The notes beneath the pieces are model-generated. The model saw only the letters and a list, made by a program, of their open reading frames with translations, had not been told where the DNA came from and made no database searches. A stretch of 64,000 nt of DNA from Lentilactobacillus farraginis DSM 18382 = JCM 14108 (lineage in GTDB: Bacteria; Bacillota; Bacilli; Lactobacillales; Lactobacillaceae): the NCBI RefSeq assembly GCF_000583655.1, contig NZ_BAKI01000002.1, forward strand, positions 109,627 to 173,626, in the 5' to 3' direction. Shown here one piece after another: positions 36,061-45,443 of this stretch (its first letter is position 1; each line of letters opens with the position of its first letter). The position numbers and the translations under genes were made by a program.

Positions 36061-37947
36061 TTAATTACCAGTGTAGCCAAAGTGGTTATCCAAGGTTTGA
36101 ATCCTGGTTGTCACAACCTTTTCAAGCGCCGGCAATCCCTGCGTATATTGATTGATTTCCAACGGATTAATGTCCTGGTCATAAGTGTAGTTGTCGTAAC
36201 CGACTTTCGACATAAAATCAACGTACTGATTATTGATCTTGTCGGCACTAATCGTCCCGTCCGAACGCAGCTGCTTATACCGGGCAGCAATTTCCGGGCC
36301 AAACAACTGGGCTACCCGTCTTAATAAAGTATTATGGGATGGGAATAAACCGCCACGGGAAGCATTGTAATACATTGCGTAGGGTTCATGAATTCCGAGC
36401 CCAAAAATGTAATTTCCAAGCGTCAAATCATTATCGTAGGCCGTCATTCGCCAGCTACGGCCGCCATCATAAGACAAATAAGTGGCATTCTTGGCAATTT
36501 GGTCATAGGCGCCCAGAATATTAACAAATAAATAATAATCGATGACGTTGTCCAGATTGATGTAATGGGTAAGTCCCTTTTTGAAATCGTCATCGGAGAA
36601 CTTGCTGACAAACGTGATAAAGTCATTCAGATTGTTCTTGGCGTAGTCGGTAATCGTATCTGAACTTTCCGAACTAAAGTCGGTGCCGTCAACCTTGGCA
36701 TTTCCCTGATCAAACATTTCTGCCGGTGAACTGTTAACATTTCCCTGAACAGCCACCTGGTTGGGATTATCCTTGTCCATCCCCCACAGGTCACCGCTCT
36801 TGTCGGTCGTCAGCGTGTATAAGCCACGGCCCTTCCCATTTACAAAGACCAAAATTGGAAAGCCCTCAACCGAACCCAAATTAGGCTTGGCCTTCAGCTC
36901 TTGGGGAACGTTTTGTTCCGAAGCCACCATGGATTTCCAGATATTGGCGTTAACCAGGTTTCTGGCCATTGTTGGATCGGTCTCATTGGCTTTTAATTGA
37001 TAAGTATTATCTTTTTTAGCGTCGTCAAATAGTTTAAGCTTCAGTTTGTCAGTTAGCTGCTGATCCTTATATAGCTTAACCTTATAGCTTTTCTTTGGTA
37101 AAAGCTGGGTTGAACTTCCCGACCAGTTAACTTCCGCATAACCGGTTTCGTTTTTGCCGGTCTTGGGATCGTTATAAGTAAAGGTCATGGTTGAATGATT
37201 GGTCTTGTCGGCCAGAAATTCATTACCAGCTAATTTCATAATCGGCAGTTTAGTAGAATTCTCGGGTGTCTTATCCGCTGTTTTGGATTGCAGCCCGGTC
37301 AGATCAATTTTACCGCCACTCTTGCTGATATCACCGGTTATGCCGGAAACAACCGAACCCACGGCGGAAATACCAGCCGAAATAATCCCTAATGGAAATT
37401 GCGTATTAAATTGATCAATGACACTGGTCAATCCCCGACTAAAGTCGCCCAAAACATCACTGGAAGTGGTGACGTTGCCCAGCATATTTAAAATTGTCTG
37501 CGGCAGTCCGATGGTTAACGCACTGATAACGTTTGGCCGCCCCTGGACCATTTTATCAAGGGAACCGTTAATAATATCATTAACGGAATCCAACAGCGAC
37601 TGGGCTGAGTTATCATTTCCCGGATAAATACTGCTTAGATCAACGTTCTTGGTAATGGTTTTGCCGTCCAAACTTGCGTCACTACTATGAACAGTTACCG
37701 TTACCTGGTTTCCTTCAATTGATTGCGTCTTAACCGGTAAGTTGTCAATTGTCGTCTGTTTGGCATAATCGCCAGTCGCGATAATTGTGGATTTTCCGAT
37801 TCCAGCCGTGGTGGGCGTAACCCCTTGGCCGGGCTCCATAATGGTAGAACCGCCAATTCCATCAGCGTGAGTCGACAGTGGTGTAAACATGAGAACTGCC
37901 AGCGCAAAACCAGCAATCCCCGCCCCAATGATTGTTTGTTTCTTCAA
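36061..37947 (-). CDS. Secreted CotH-family protein kinase-like protein
   Basis: 628 residues from TTG 37947 (GGAGGGG site). Signal peptide: KKQT, a hydrophobic stretch and a likely cut after STHA (about residue 27). Residues 30-215 are Ser/Thr/Asn-rich without a domain I know. The CotH domain starts near residue 270: PKKSYKVKLY, KANETDPTMARNLV, PILVFVNGKGRGLYTLT, YYLFVNILGAYDQIAKN and the metal-binding MTAYDNDLTLG. CotH proteins phosphorylate Ser on spore-coat proteins in Bacillus; this organism does not look like a sporeformer, so the target must be another secreted or cell-wall protein. It faces the VTC-DUF4956 operon, a combination seen in other bacteria. Confidence 0.85.
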   Translation of the reverse strand: MKKQTIIGAGIAGFALAVLMFTPLSTHADGIGGSTIMEPGQGVTPTTAGIGKSTIIATGDYAKQTTIDNLPVKTQSIEGNQVTVTVHSSDASLDGKTITKNVDLSSIYPGNDNSAQSLLDSVNDIINGSLDKMVQGRPNVISALTIGLPQTILNMLGNVTTSSDVLGDFSRGLTSVIDQFNTQFPLGIISAGISAVGSVVSGITGDISKSGGKIDLTGLQSKTADKTPENSTKLPIMKLAGNEFLADKTNHSTMTFTYNDPKTGKNETGYAEVNWSGSSTQLLPKKSYKVKLYKDQQLTDKLKLKLFDDAKKDNTYQLKANETDPTMARNLVNANIWKSMVASEQNVPQELKAKPNLGSVEGFPILVFVNGKGRGLYTLTTDKSGDLWGMDKDNPNQVAVQGNVNSSPAEMFDQGNAKVDGTDFSSESSDTITDYAKNNLNDFITFVSKFSDDDFKKGLTHYINLDNVIDYYLFVNILGAYDQIAKNATYLSYDGGRSWRMTAYDNDLTLGNYIFGLGIHEPYAMYYNASRGGLFPSHNTLLRRVAQLFGPEIAARYKQLRSDGTISADKINNQYVDFMSKVGYDNYTYDQDINPLEINQYTQGLPALEKVVTTRIQTLDNHFGYTGN

Positions 37948-38116
37948 AAAATACCCCTCCATATTTAAACGTCTGCAAGATATCTATAGCTTATCACATT
38001 ACCTTGTTGAAATTCTCATTATTTTTTACTTATTGTTACTTAAAAAATCAAAGCACCATTATCAGTAACTGCCCAGATTTAACCACTTCAAACCGGTTTG
38101 CAAATCAGTTGACCAA

Positions 38117-38149
38117 AAAACACTTCTAAGCAATCAGCCCAGAAGCGTT
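38117..38149 (-). terminator. Hairpin after the TPM-like gene
   Basis: AAACACTTCT (38117-38126) and AGAAGCGTTT (38140-38149), one G-U pair, 13-nt loop, downstream of the minus-strand gene at 38191. Confidence 0.6.
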
Positions 38150-38190
38150 TGAGAATCTTCGAAATCTTATTTAAATTATGAGAAAGCAAT

Positions 38191-39009
38191 TTACCACCAG
38201 GGTCCCCAGCCACCGTTGCCACCACCAAAGTGGTTATTGTCAAACCAGCCCCAGAAATAGCCTTCACCAAAGCTGTTGCCGCCGGAAGTATCGAAGTAAA
38301 GATGGGAATGGGGATGTCGCAGCTTGTGAATAATCAGCCAGGAAATTACAATTACCAAAAATAAGATAAAGCCGGCCTCACTCCAGCTGAGTCCCGGTTT
38401 TATTTTCTTAACCGTCGCGACGTGCTTGGAAACAAATGGCTGATACCGGTTAAAGTAAGCTATAATGGTGGCTCCGGTACCGCTTTTGGCCGGCAACCGC
38501 CGGTTTAACCGCCAACTTTGCAAATCAGAGGTTGCCTTGGCCAAATCATCCGAAGGCAATAGAATCGTTCGAAAACCATTTTTGACCGGATAAACGATAA
38601 TTAAAGAGACCCGTTTTTCAAGTCGATTGGCTTGATGCAAGACAGCCATCTGACGGTCTTCATCTAATTGGGCCGGCAGTTCATAGCGGGCATTTTTTCG
38701 CAACACATCCTCTTTGAAACTCTGAAAAGCAGTTATTGGACTTTCATCCGAGGTGCCAAACGCGGGGTCGTTGCTGACGTCTGATGGAACCTGCTTTAAA
38801 GTATAAACCCAAATTGCCGGCTGATTTCTGGTTTGCCGCCATTGCTGATTAACCCGGATAATTCGCTGTCGCTGACTTGTCGATAAAATATGCAGTTGAT
38901 CTTGAATAACCGATGAAGAAGCTGCCCTGACTTGAACAATTGCTATTGAACCAAACAAAATCAGCCAAAAACAAGTGATTAACAACCGCTGGATTTGCTT
39001 TCCGGTCAT
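38191..39009 (-). CDS. TPM/YgcG-like membrane protein
   Basis: 272 residues. N-terminal signal segment (LLITCFWLILFGSIAIVQVRA), an extracellular domain of the YgcG/TPM type (about residues 35-200; VIQDQLHILSTSQRQRI, IWVYTL), one membrane segment (EAGFILFLVIVISWLIIH) and a Gly/Trp-rich tail ending GGNGGWGPWW, typical of the family. The middle part keeps only some of the TPM pattern. Such proteins are thought to work at the cell envelope; the role is unknown. Confidence 0.65.
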   Translation of the reverse strand: MTGKQIQRLLITCFWLILFGSIAIVQVRAASSSVIQDQLHILSTSQRQRIIRVNQQWRQTRNQPAIWVYTLKQVPSDVSNDPAFGTSDESPITAFQSFKEDVLRKNARYELPAQLDEDRQMAVLHQANRLEKRVSLIIVYPVKNGFRTILLPSDDLAKATSDLQSWRLNRRLPAKSGTGATIIAYFNRYQPFVSKHVATVKKIKPGLSWSEAGFILFLVIVISWLIIHKLRHPHSHLYFDTSGGNSFGEGYFWGWFDNNHFGGGNGGWGPWW

Positions 39010-39074
39010 ACCCTCATCCCCAAATTCTATTGATACTTTGATTATGCCACTTTTTATCGGTTAAACAATCCCTA

Positions 39075-40840
39075 CTAATCCCGATTTTTTTGACGGTCAT
39101 TTTTCTTTTTAAAAGAAAATAATGGTAATCCCAGTAATGATATAAACGGCAGCCAAACCATATTCCCATAAACCGTTAAAAAAGCACGATCCAGATGATG
39201 ATGCAACCGGGCTTTAACGTGAATAATTAATCGCCTGAGCTGGCGATTAATCAGCGTGGTTTTTTCAACAGCTGCCCGCTTAACCTTTTGATTAATGATT
39301 AGCTTTAATCGCTGACGTGAAGCTACCGGAATCTGTTTAATTGACGTCAATTGGTTAGTCACTTGAATTTGCTTTAAACGTTTCTGATAGGCTGTTTGTG
39401 ACGCTGCTTTAACCTTTTTGGTTGAAATCCGGATCTGGTGAAATTGAATTTGTTGATTTCTTCCATTAACCTGATTACTGGCCGTGGCTAACTTTACATT
39501 TAGCAGTCGAATAAGCCGCTGTCGCAATTTTGACGGTCCGTTTAACCGGGCTATTCGGCTTTTCCCGTCGTTAATTGTCTGCTGCTTCGCAGTTGTAATA
39601 TGGTTGGCCAAAATCGTCATAAAAACGGCAATTGCCAACACCATTCCCACCTGCCGTAAAACATTGGCGACACTCTGCGAATCGGTCAATCGCGTTCCAT
39701 GGAAATCTGCCACTGCCAAAATGTTTGCGGTAGCCGCCACCAAACCGTAACCAACCCCTAAAGCAATATCTGCTATGATCAGTTCCGTATACCCCCGATC
39801 AAGATCCATTTGCGACAATAAATAATAACTAATCCCAATCAAAATAAAACCAACAGAGAGCAAAAATTTATTATTAACTCGCCTTACACAGAGGGAAGTT
39901 ACAATAACCGAAATCATGACGGCAAAAGAATACGGGGTAATCCACAATGCAGCATGTAATTCACTTTCATCGTGAATCCTTGTCAAGAAGGTCGGAATTA
40001 ATACGGCCATCCCACCCAAAAAGAAATTGCAAAGAACTAACGAGCAACCTGCTGCGACAAAGTTGCGATTTTTAAATAACCGCATATCCATCATCGGTGA
40101 TTTCAAACGACTTTCAAGCAAAATAAAAACGATTAGTGAGATGAAGGACAGCCCGAATAAACTTAGAATAATCATTGAATGCCAGCCCCAAGTATTTCCT
40201 TTAACCAAGCCAAGTGAAAATGAAAATAGCATTACCATACTTAAAAGCGCGCCAACCCAATCAATTTGAATTTTAAACCGTTGCTCATTTCCCAATGGTA
40301 AGACCAGTGGGTAAATAAACAGGTCCAATAAAATCAAAGGGACATTAATAAAGAATACCCAACGCCAGCCCCAATATTGAGATACCATCCGCCAATGCTG
40401 GGACCTAATGCTACTGCCAACCCCTGAACGCCAGCCAAAGCTGCCACGATTTTATGGCGATTTTTCTGATCACTAAGTTCCAAGCCAATCACCATGCTGG
40501 TTGGAATGATAATCGCAGCCCCAATACTTTGAACGATTCTGGCACCGATCATAAATAGCAAATTAGTTGAAATCCCAGTTAGTAATGAGCCAACGCCAAA
40601 AATAACCAATCCTGCAAAGACAAACTTGTTTCGCCCAACCTTTTCCGCCAACTTGCCAAACGGAATAATAAAGGTGGCAAACATAATCATATAAATGTTT
40701 AGCGTCCAGGACAGGTCCGTTAAGCTAACATTAAAAGCCGTTTGGATTTCCGGCAGAACAATTGTCATAATCGAAACGTCCATCATGCACAACAGATTTC
40801 CCAGCAATAACACTGGCAAAACTTTTTTAATCCGGTTCAT
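39075..40840 (-). CDS. DHA2-family multidrug MFS efflux pump with long basic loop (one missing base)
   Basis: EmrB/QacA-like transporter with about 14 segments. Motifs: LPVLLLGNLLCMMDVSIMTIVLPEI, FGKLAEKVGRNKFV and GPSIGGW. One missing base at 40384-40385 splits the frame at GGW-SQYWGWRWVFFINVP; restored it has about 588 residues. Between the last two segments lies a loop of about 130 residues rich in K, R and Q (for example RQRLIRLLNVKL). ATG 40840 follows GGGAGGC. It diverges from a TetR regulator that probably represses it. Confidence 0.88.
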
Positions 40841-40936
40841 TTTATTGCCTCCCAAGCTAACCAATCAAGAAACACTGCAGTGATCCAATTGGTTAGTTTT
40901 GTTATTTTAGGCAATGACATTTGCGCAAACATAATT

Positions 40937-41056
40937 TGTCACACTTGTAGCAATCTGTTACACACGTGACACATTACCTACTTTTTAGTATACTGGGTTA
41001 AAGGAGAAAAGCCAGCCCTCTAAGACAAGTGCTACATCTCCCAATCAAGTGTGACA
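40937..41056. promoter_or_regulatory. Divergent pump/tetR operator-promoter region
   Basis: TGTCACACTTG (40937-40947) and its exact reverse complement CAAGTGTGACA (41046-41056) flank the region, with a further copy ACACGTGACA inside (40962-40971). The tetR promoter is GTGACA (40966-40971), 17 nt, TATACT (40989-40994), so the middle site covers its -35. Likely binding sites of the TetR protein encoded next. Confidence 0.6.
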
Positions 41057-41086
41057 GGAGTGATTTTTATTAACGGGAAACAACGT

Positions 41087-41635
41087 ATGGTTGCGCAATC
41101 GCGAAAATGGCTTATTGAGTCATTTATTACACTACTAAAAGAAAAACCATATGAATCAATCACGGTTAAAGATATTGCCGAAGAAGCCCAATTATCCAGA
41201 AGAACCTTTTATCGTCTTTTCAAAGACAAGACTGCCCTTTTAAGCTATTTAGGTGACCAGCTTATTCATGACTATCTCAACCAACTACAGGCAATTCCCA
41301 AAACTAATTTGAATTTTGAGCAGGTTTTGACCATTTTCTTTAACTTTTGGTGGTCCAAGAGAAAGCTGGTTAGATTACTAATTCACCAAAATTTGTTCAT
41401 GAACCTACTTGACCAGATAAATCCAGCGGCCTTTCGCCTATATGACTTTTTTGACGCCCCTTGGCATATTAATGGCAGTCGTCAGGAAATTTCCTGCGTG
41501 ATGAGTTTTTCGGTCGGCGGTTTCTGGAACGTTTTGAATACTTGGCTGAGCCAGGATGATCAACACGCACCATCACCGGAAACAATTGCCAAAACGCTTT
41601 CTCGCGCGTTGGTAAAACTTCAAACCGGCAAGTAA
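41087..41635 (+). CDS. TetR/AcrR-family transcriptional regulator
   Basis: N-terminal helix-turn-helix: SITVKDIAEEAQLSRRTFYRLFKDK (residues about 25-50), followed by a helical ligand domain. The frame is open from GTG 41051, but that codon is inside the putative operator; an AGGAG at 41056-41060 points to a start near 41069 (an ATT codon) and ATG 41087 is the first conventional start, giving 182 residues. Divergent from the pump gene, so it probably represses it and itself until a drug-like ligand binds. Confidence 0.85.
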   Translation: MVAQSRKWLIESFITLLKEKPYESITVKDIAEEAQLSRRTFYRLFKDKTALLSYLGDQLIHDYLNQLQAIPKTNLNFEQVLTIFFNFWWSKRKLVRLLIHQNLFMNLLDQINPAAFRLYDFFDAPWHINGSRQEISCVMSFSVGGFWNVLNTWLSQDDQHAPSPETIAKTLSRALVKLQTGK

Positions 41636-41664
41636 ATAAAGGACAACTTACCAATATCAGCTAA

Positions 41665-41856
41665 ATTAATCCTTATTTAAAGGTTAATAATTTGAAGTTG
41701 ATTACCCCCTATGGCGTTAATGATTTAGTTAACCTGCAATGTCGTCCGATTCCAAGCTTTCAAAAAGACAACGCCCATTTGGACATTTACCGGGAACGGG
41801 TGCAAAGAAAGGGATGGGCGCAACGGTGGCCATTATTAACCATATCGGATTTATGA
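41665..41856 (+). pseudogene. C-terminal remnant of a nucleotidyltransferase-family protein
   Basis: An open stretch without its own good start reads LKLITPYGVNDLVNLQC, then PIPSFQK, LDIYRERV and KGWAQRWPLLTI before a stop. This matches the C-terminal end of the PF06042-type nucleotidyltransferase-like proteins, as I recall them. The rest of the gene is missing upstream, so it is a decayed fragment. Confidence 0.5.
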
Positions 41857-41948
41857 TTATTTTGAAATTAATAGCATTGTTTTAATTACATTTATGTTAA
41901 TTTAAAAATGCTAAATGACGCCAGCTCACATTTTATCCTCGAAAAATA

Positions 41949-41994
41949 ACTATTGATTATCGTTTATCGATAAAATATAATCGATAGTATCAAT
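41949..41994 (+). promoter_or_regulatory. Promoter with repeated TATCGAT-type operator ahead of DUF2975 gene
   Basis: ATTGATTATCG (41952-41962) and CGATAGTATCAAT (41982-41994) form an imperfect inverted repeat, with TATCGATA in between and TATAAT (41976-41981) as -10. Probable autoregulation site for the HTH protein encoded at 42606. Confidence 0.5.
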
Positions 41995-42010
41995 TCGAGG
42001 AGATGTTTTT

Positions 42011-42586
42011 ATGCCAAAGATTCTTAATTTTGCACTTTTTGTTTTATCATTACTCGCCCGCCTGTCTTTTGCTTTAACATGGTTTTGTTTTCTAATCCCG
42101 ATTTGCTTGGTTGTCCAAGCCTTAAAGGGAACCGTTACCACCAATATCTTACAGAACGACAACTTTTTGGTCGTTTCTGCTCACCTTCACCTTCAGCAAA
42201 CCACCATCGAACATTTTCCGCAATACCTCTACGCCGGCTTAATGTCGGTCGGTGCCGTTCTGGCAGTTATTGGGGCCTTATATGGCTTAAAAGCTCTTAT
42301 CAAAATCCTGATGAATATCAGACAACGACAATATTTCAGTGATGAAAACCGCCGATTGTTATGGACTTTCATTGTTGCCCAATTTTATGCATTGGCAGCT
42401 GATCCCTTTATTGCCGGGGCCAATCAGTTGGCTCGAACTTATCTTGGCCGGGTTAATACCGGCTACTTCGATGGTACCTGGGAAGACATTTATGCGGACT
42501 TAGTTGCCCTTGCCATTATCGGAACCATTTACATTCTATTCTGTTCAGCAACCAAAATAAAAAGAGAAGCCGAACTAACCATTTAA
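42011..42586 (+). CDS. DUF2975 membrane protein
   Basis: 191 residues with four membrane segments: an N-terminal one (about residues 5-35), ones at about 70-95 and 115-135, and one at 160-180. Family and gene order (DUF2975 followed by a small YozG-type HTH) are common in Firmicutes. Function unknown; the pair may form a membrane-linked regulator. Ribosome site GAGGAG precedes the ATG. Confidence 0.75.
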   Translation: MPKILNFALFVLSLLARLSFALTWFCFLIPICLVVQALKGTVTTNILQNDNFLVVSAHLHLQQTTIEHFPQYLYAGLMSVGAVLAVIGALYGLKALIKILMNIRQRQYFSDENRRLLWTFIVAQFYALAADPFIAGANQLARTYLGRVNTGYFDGTWEDIYADLVALAIIGTIYILFCSATKIKREAELTI

Positions 42587-42605
42587 CAAAGGACGTGATA
42601 AAGTC

Positions 42606-42842
42606 ATGATCAAAATTACCCTAAACGTCGTAATGGCCAAACGAAACATTTCAACCGGGGAATTAGCCAAATTAGTCGGAATAACACCTACCAATATTTC
42701 AATTTTAAAAACCGGAAAAGCCAAGGCGATCCGTTTCAGTACTCTGGAAAAAATCTGTAAGGCATTAAACTGCCAACCTGGAGATATCTTAACCTATGTC
42801 GATACGGAAGATGATGACGGCATCAATTTGCGTGACTTTTGA
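42606..42842 (+). CDS. YozG-type small HTH regulator (Cro/CI family)
   Basis: 78 residues, nearly all one helix-turn-helix: KRNISTGELAKLVGITPTNISILK, then FSTLEKICKALNCQPGDIL, the hallmark of the YozG/HTH_26 group. 19 nt after the DUF2975 gene. The acidic tail follows the DNA-binding part. It likely binds the inverted repeat upstream of the pair. Confidence 0.88.
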   Translation: MIKITLNVVMAKRNISTGELAKLVGITPTNISILKTGKAKAIRFSTLEKICKALNCQPGDILTYVDTEDDDGINLRDF

Positions 42843-42912
42843 ATCGCACTTTTTCAACACCAATCGGCTAACCTGCATTTGAAAACCAACTAATTATTTT
42901 CTACCAGCTTAG

Positions 42913-42962
42913 AAGGCCTTATAAAAGTCTGTTTGTTAAAAACACGCTTTTGTAAGGCCTTT
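42913..42962 (+). terminator. Terminator of the DUF2975-HTH operon
   Basis: AAGGCCTTATAAAAG (42913-42927) pairs with CTTTTGTAAGGCCTT (about 42947-42961), followed by T residues. Confidence 0.75.
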
Positions 42963-43040
42963 TAAGACGATATCCCCTTATCCAAACTATTCATCAAAGA
43001 AATCGCCGTCTATTTCATAGAGCTTATATTCACACTTAAC

Positions 43041-43235
43041 TTAAACGCCAACTTCATATTCAAGCATCAAATCGGTTAATTGAATACCATCTACCAAGAC
43101 AATTTGAAAGTTGTCAGCATATTTTTTTGCTGAATCACTAAAATCGGACGTTGTAATAAAAACGCCGTTTTCAACACCTTTACCTTTAATTGCCTCATAA
43201 TCGATATCCCCAAAATGTTTTGATTTACTGCCATC
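43041..43235 (-). pseudogene. C-terminal remnant of an Mrr-type restriction endonuclease
   Basis: On the minus strand the codons from 43235 to the TAA at 43041 read ..VENGVFITTSDFSDSAKKYA.. and end in VLVDGIQLTDLMLEYEVGV, the conserved C-terminal end of Mrr-family type IV restriction enzymes. A stop lies just upstream and no N-terminal part is present. The larger open frame 43091-43309 is in another register and is not the gene. The surrounding 43-kb gap (42963-43326) otherwise holds nothing I can name. Confidence 0.7.
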
Positions 43236-43326
43236 TTAACCACACCCTGATTATTTGTTTTAATTAAGTATATCATACCAATCAATACATAATTAAAACG
43301 TTTTTCCAAATTAAAAAAGCTTCTTT

Positions 43327-43355
43327 TTTACAATTCCAATTAGATTGTCTACAAT
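43327..43355 (+). promoter_or_regulatory. Promoter of pyruvate oxidase gene
   Basis: TTTACA (43327-43332), 17 nt, TACAAT (43350-43355), 45 nt before the ATG. Confidence 0.65.
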
Positions 43356-43399
43356 GAAAGTAAGCTTTTCTCACATACATTTAGAAAGGATGACGCAAG

Positions 43400-45139
43400 A
43401 TGGCGCAAAAAGCTTCTGAGCAGTTAGTAGATGTTTTAATAGATTGGCACATCAAACACGTTTACGGTCTTCCAGGTGATTCGATCGATACAACGGTGGA
43501 TGCGTTACGAAAAAAGCAGGATCAAATCGATTTTGTTCAAGTCCGACACGAAGAGGTTGCTTCTCTAGCTGCCGCGGCGGAAGCAAAATTGACCGGTAAA
43601 CTGGGTGTCTGTCTTTCAATCGGCGGTCCGGGAGCTATCCACATGCTAAATGGGCTTTACGACGCCAAAATGGATCACGTTCCGGTGTTGGCATTGTTGG
43701 GACAGGTAGATACGCAATTTCTCAATGAAGCCTATTTTCAGGAAGTCAATACACCAGAGCTGTTCTCTGACGTGGCTGTCTATAATAAATTGATCACTGC
43801 CAGCGACAACTTGGCCGAAATCGTTGATGAAGCAATTCGAACAGCTTACGAAAAACATGGCGTTGCTGTTTTGACACTACCGGATAATTTACCGGAACAA
43901 AAGGCCGCCAGCTCATACACCAGCTCTGCCAACACATTTCAGCTAACGGCGCCTCAAGTAGATGACGAACGGATTAAGGCGGCTGCCAAATTGATTCGTG
44001 AATCAAAGAAACCATTGGCTTTGGTCGGCTTGGGAGCGAAAAATGCCGGCAGCCAGGTTGGAAACTTTTTGAAGCGAAACCAGATACCGTTCATTTCCAC
44101 TTTACCAGCTAAGGGGATTATCGGTGACAGTCATCCAAACTCGCTGGGAAATGTCGGCAAGCTGGGCACCAAACCGGCTTATGAAGCAATGCAAAATACT
44201 GACTTACTAATTATGCTGGGAACCAATTATCCGTACAAAGCTTACTTGCCAAAGCCCGGCACGGCCAAAAGTCTGCAAGTTAATCTTGACCCGGCAGCCA
44301 TCGGCAAGCGTTATCCGGCCGACGTTGGCTTAGTTGCCGATATCAAAGACGTTTTGCATCGCTTGGATCTTGCGGAAACAACGGTTTTGCATCCAGACGA
44401 CAGCTTTTTGAAGGCTTGTCAGGAAAATGTGGCCAATTGGAACCGGTGGATGGCAGGCAAACGAGAATTGGATACTACGCCACTGGCACCAGAAGCACTT
44501 TTTAACGAAATTAATGAAACAGCCCCGTTAAACACCATTTATTCAATTGACGTTGGTACAGCAACCTCTTGGAGTGCCCGCTTTTTAAACGTTTCACCAT
44601 CTCAGAAGTTTATTCTTTCAGCATATTTGGGAACCATGGGTTGCGCCTTGCCCGGTGCGATTGCGGCCAAATTGAATTATCCGGATCGACCGGTTATTTC
44701 AGTCAACGGTGACGGTGCCTTTGCGATGGTCATGCAGGACTTTATTACCGCGGTTAAATATAAGTTACCGCTCATCAACATTGTCCTCAATAACTCGAAA
44801 TTAGCATTTATCGAATATGAACAGCAGGCCGCCGGTCAGCTTAATTACCAAATTGATTTACAAGATATGGATTATGCCAAGTTCGCTGACGCTGCTGGCG
44901 GCGTTGGTATTACTGCCAAGACACCGGAAGAATTTAACCAGGCTTTGAATCGTGCCTATCGGGTTCAAAACATGCCGGTTTTGATCAATGCCTATGTACG
45001 CGATGACGCCCCACTTCCCGGTAAAATCGTTGGTGAAGAAGCCAAGGGTTACATGAAATTCGGTAGTCAATACCTCAAAGAAGAGAAGAAAATTCCGGAA
45101 CTACCACCGCTAAAAGATATCATGCGGCAATTCTTCTAA
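43400..45139 (+). CDS. pox: Pyruvate oxidase (ThDP- and FAD-dependent)
   Basis: 579 residues. Oxidises pyruvate with O2 and phosphate to acetyl phosphate, CO2 and H2O2. The ThDP-binding Glu lies in VRHEEVASLAAAAEA (about residue 50), GGPGAIHMLNGLYDAK follows, the FAD domain is central, and the Mg-ThDP motif is VNGDGAFAMVMQDFITA...LNNSKLAFI near residue 440. Sequence resembles L. plantarum PoxB. ATG 43400 follows AAAGGA. It makes acetyl phosphate and ATP in the presence of oxygen. It is monocistronic. Confidence 0.92.
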   Translation: MAQKASEQLVDVLIDWHIKHVYGLPGDSIDTTVDALRKKQDQIDFVQVRHEEVASLAAAAEAKLTGKLGVCLSIGGPGAIHMLNGLYDAKMDHVPVLALLGQVDTQFLNEAYFQEVNTPELFSDVAVYNKLITASDNLAEIVDEAIRTAYEKHGVAVLTLPDNLPEQKAASSYTSSANTFQLTAPQVDDERIKAAAKLIRESKKPLALVGLGAKNAGSQVGNFLKRNQIPFISTLPAKGIIGDSHPNSLGNVGKLGTKPAYEAMQNTDLLIMLGTNYPYKAYLPKPGTAKSLQVNLDPAAIGKRYPADVGLVADIKDVLHRLDLAETTVLHPDDSFLKACQENVANWNRWMAGKRELDTTPLAPEALFNEINETAPLNTIYSIDVGTATSWSARFLNVSPSQKFILSAYLGTMGCALPGAIAAKLNYPDRPVISVNGDGAFAMVMQDFITAVKYKLPLINIVLNNSKLAFIEYEQQAAGQLNYQIDLQDMDYAKFADAAGGVGITAKTPEEFNQALNRAYRVQNMPVLINAYVRDDAPLPGKIVGEEAKGYMKFGSQYLKEEKKIPELPPLKDIMRQFF

Positions 45140-45443
45140 AAACTAAAAAACGACTTTTCACGGTTTAATTATCAACTTTTCAAGCTGACTTGTTTAAACG
45201 TGGCAAGCCGTTTTTAATTTATCAAGCAACGACCAAACCGCTCACACGATCTTACAATCTTCAAGCCTCGTTTTTGACAGTTTAAATGCCAACTGATAAT
45301 CTTAAATCAACAGCTAACATTTTAGCTAAAGCAATGACAGTCACATTATAGATTGTTGCGTGGCGATCTATTTTAGACGATCCGCAAATCAATGTGGCTA
45401 ATGACCTTAATTCGAAGTAATTAATGACAAGGAGGCGTTTATA
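45140..45443 (+). other. Gap after pox with a terminator
   Basis: AAAAAACGACTT (45145-45156) pairs with AAGCCGTTTTT (45205-45215) as a long-loop hairpin for pox. From 45284 a frame reads MPTDNLKSTANILAKAMT with later stops, perhaps a decayed reading frame. I see no intact gene. Confidence 0.4.

Noticed and set aside
43091..43309. 72-codon minus-strand frame
   Set aside because: It is in a different register from the recognisable Mrr remnant and has no ribosome site.
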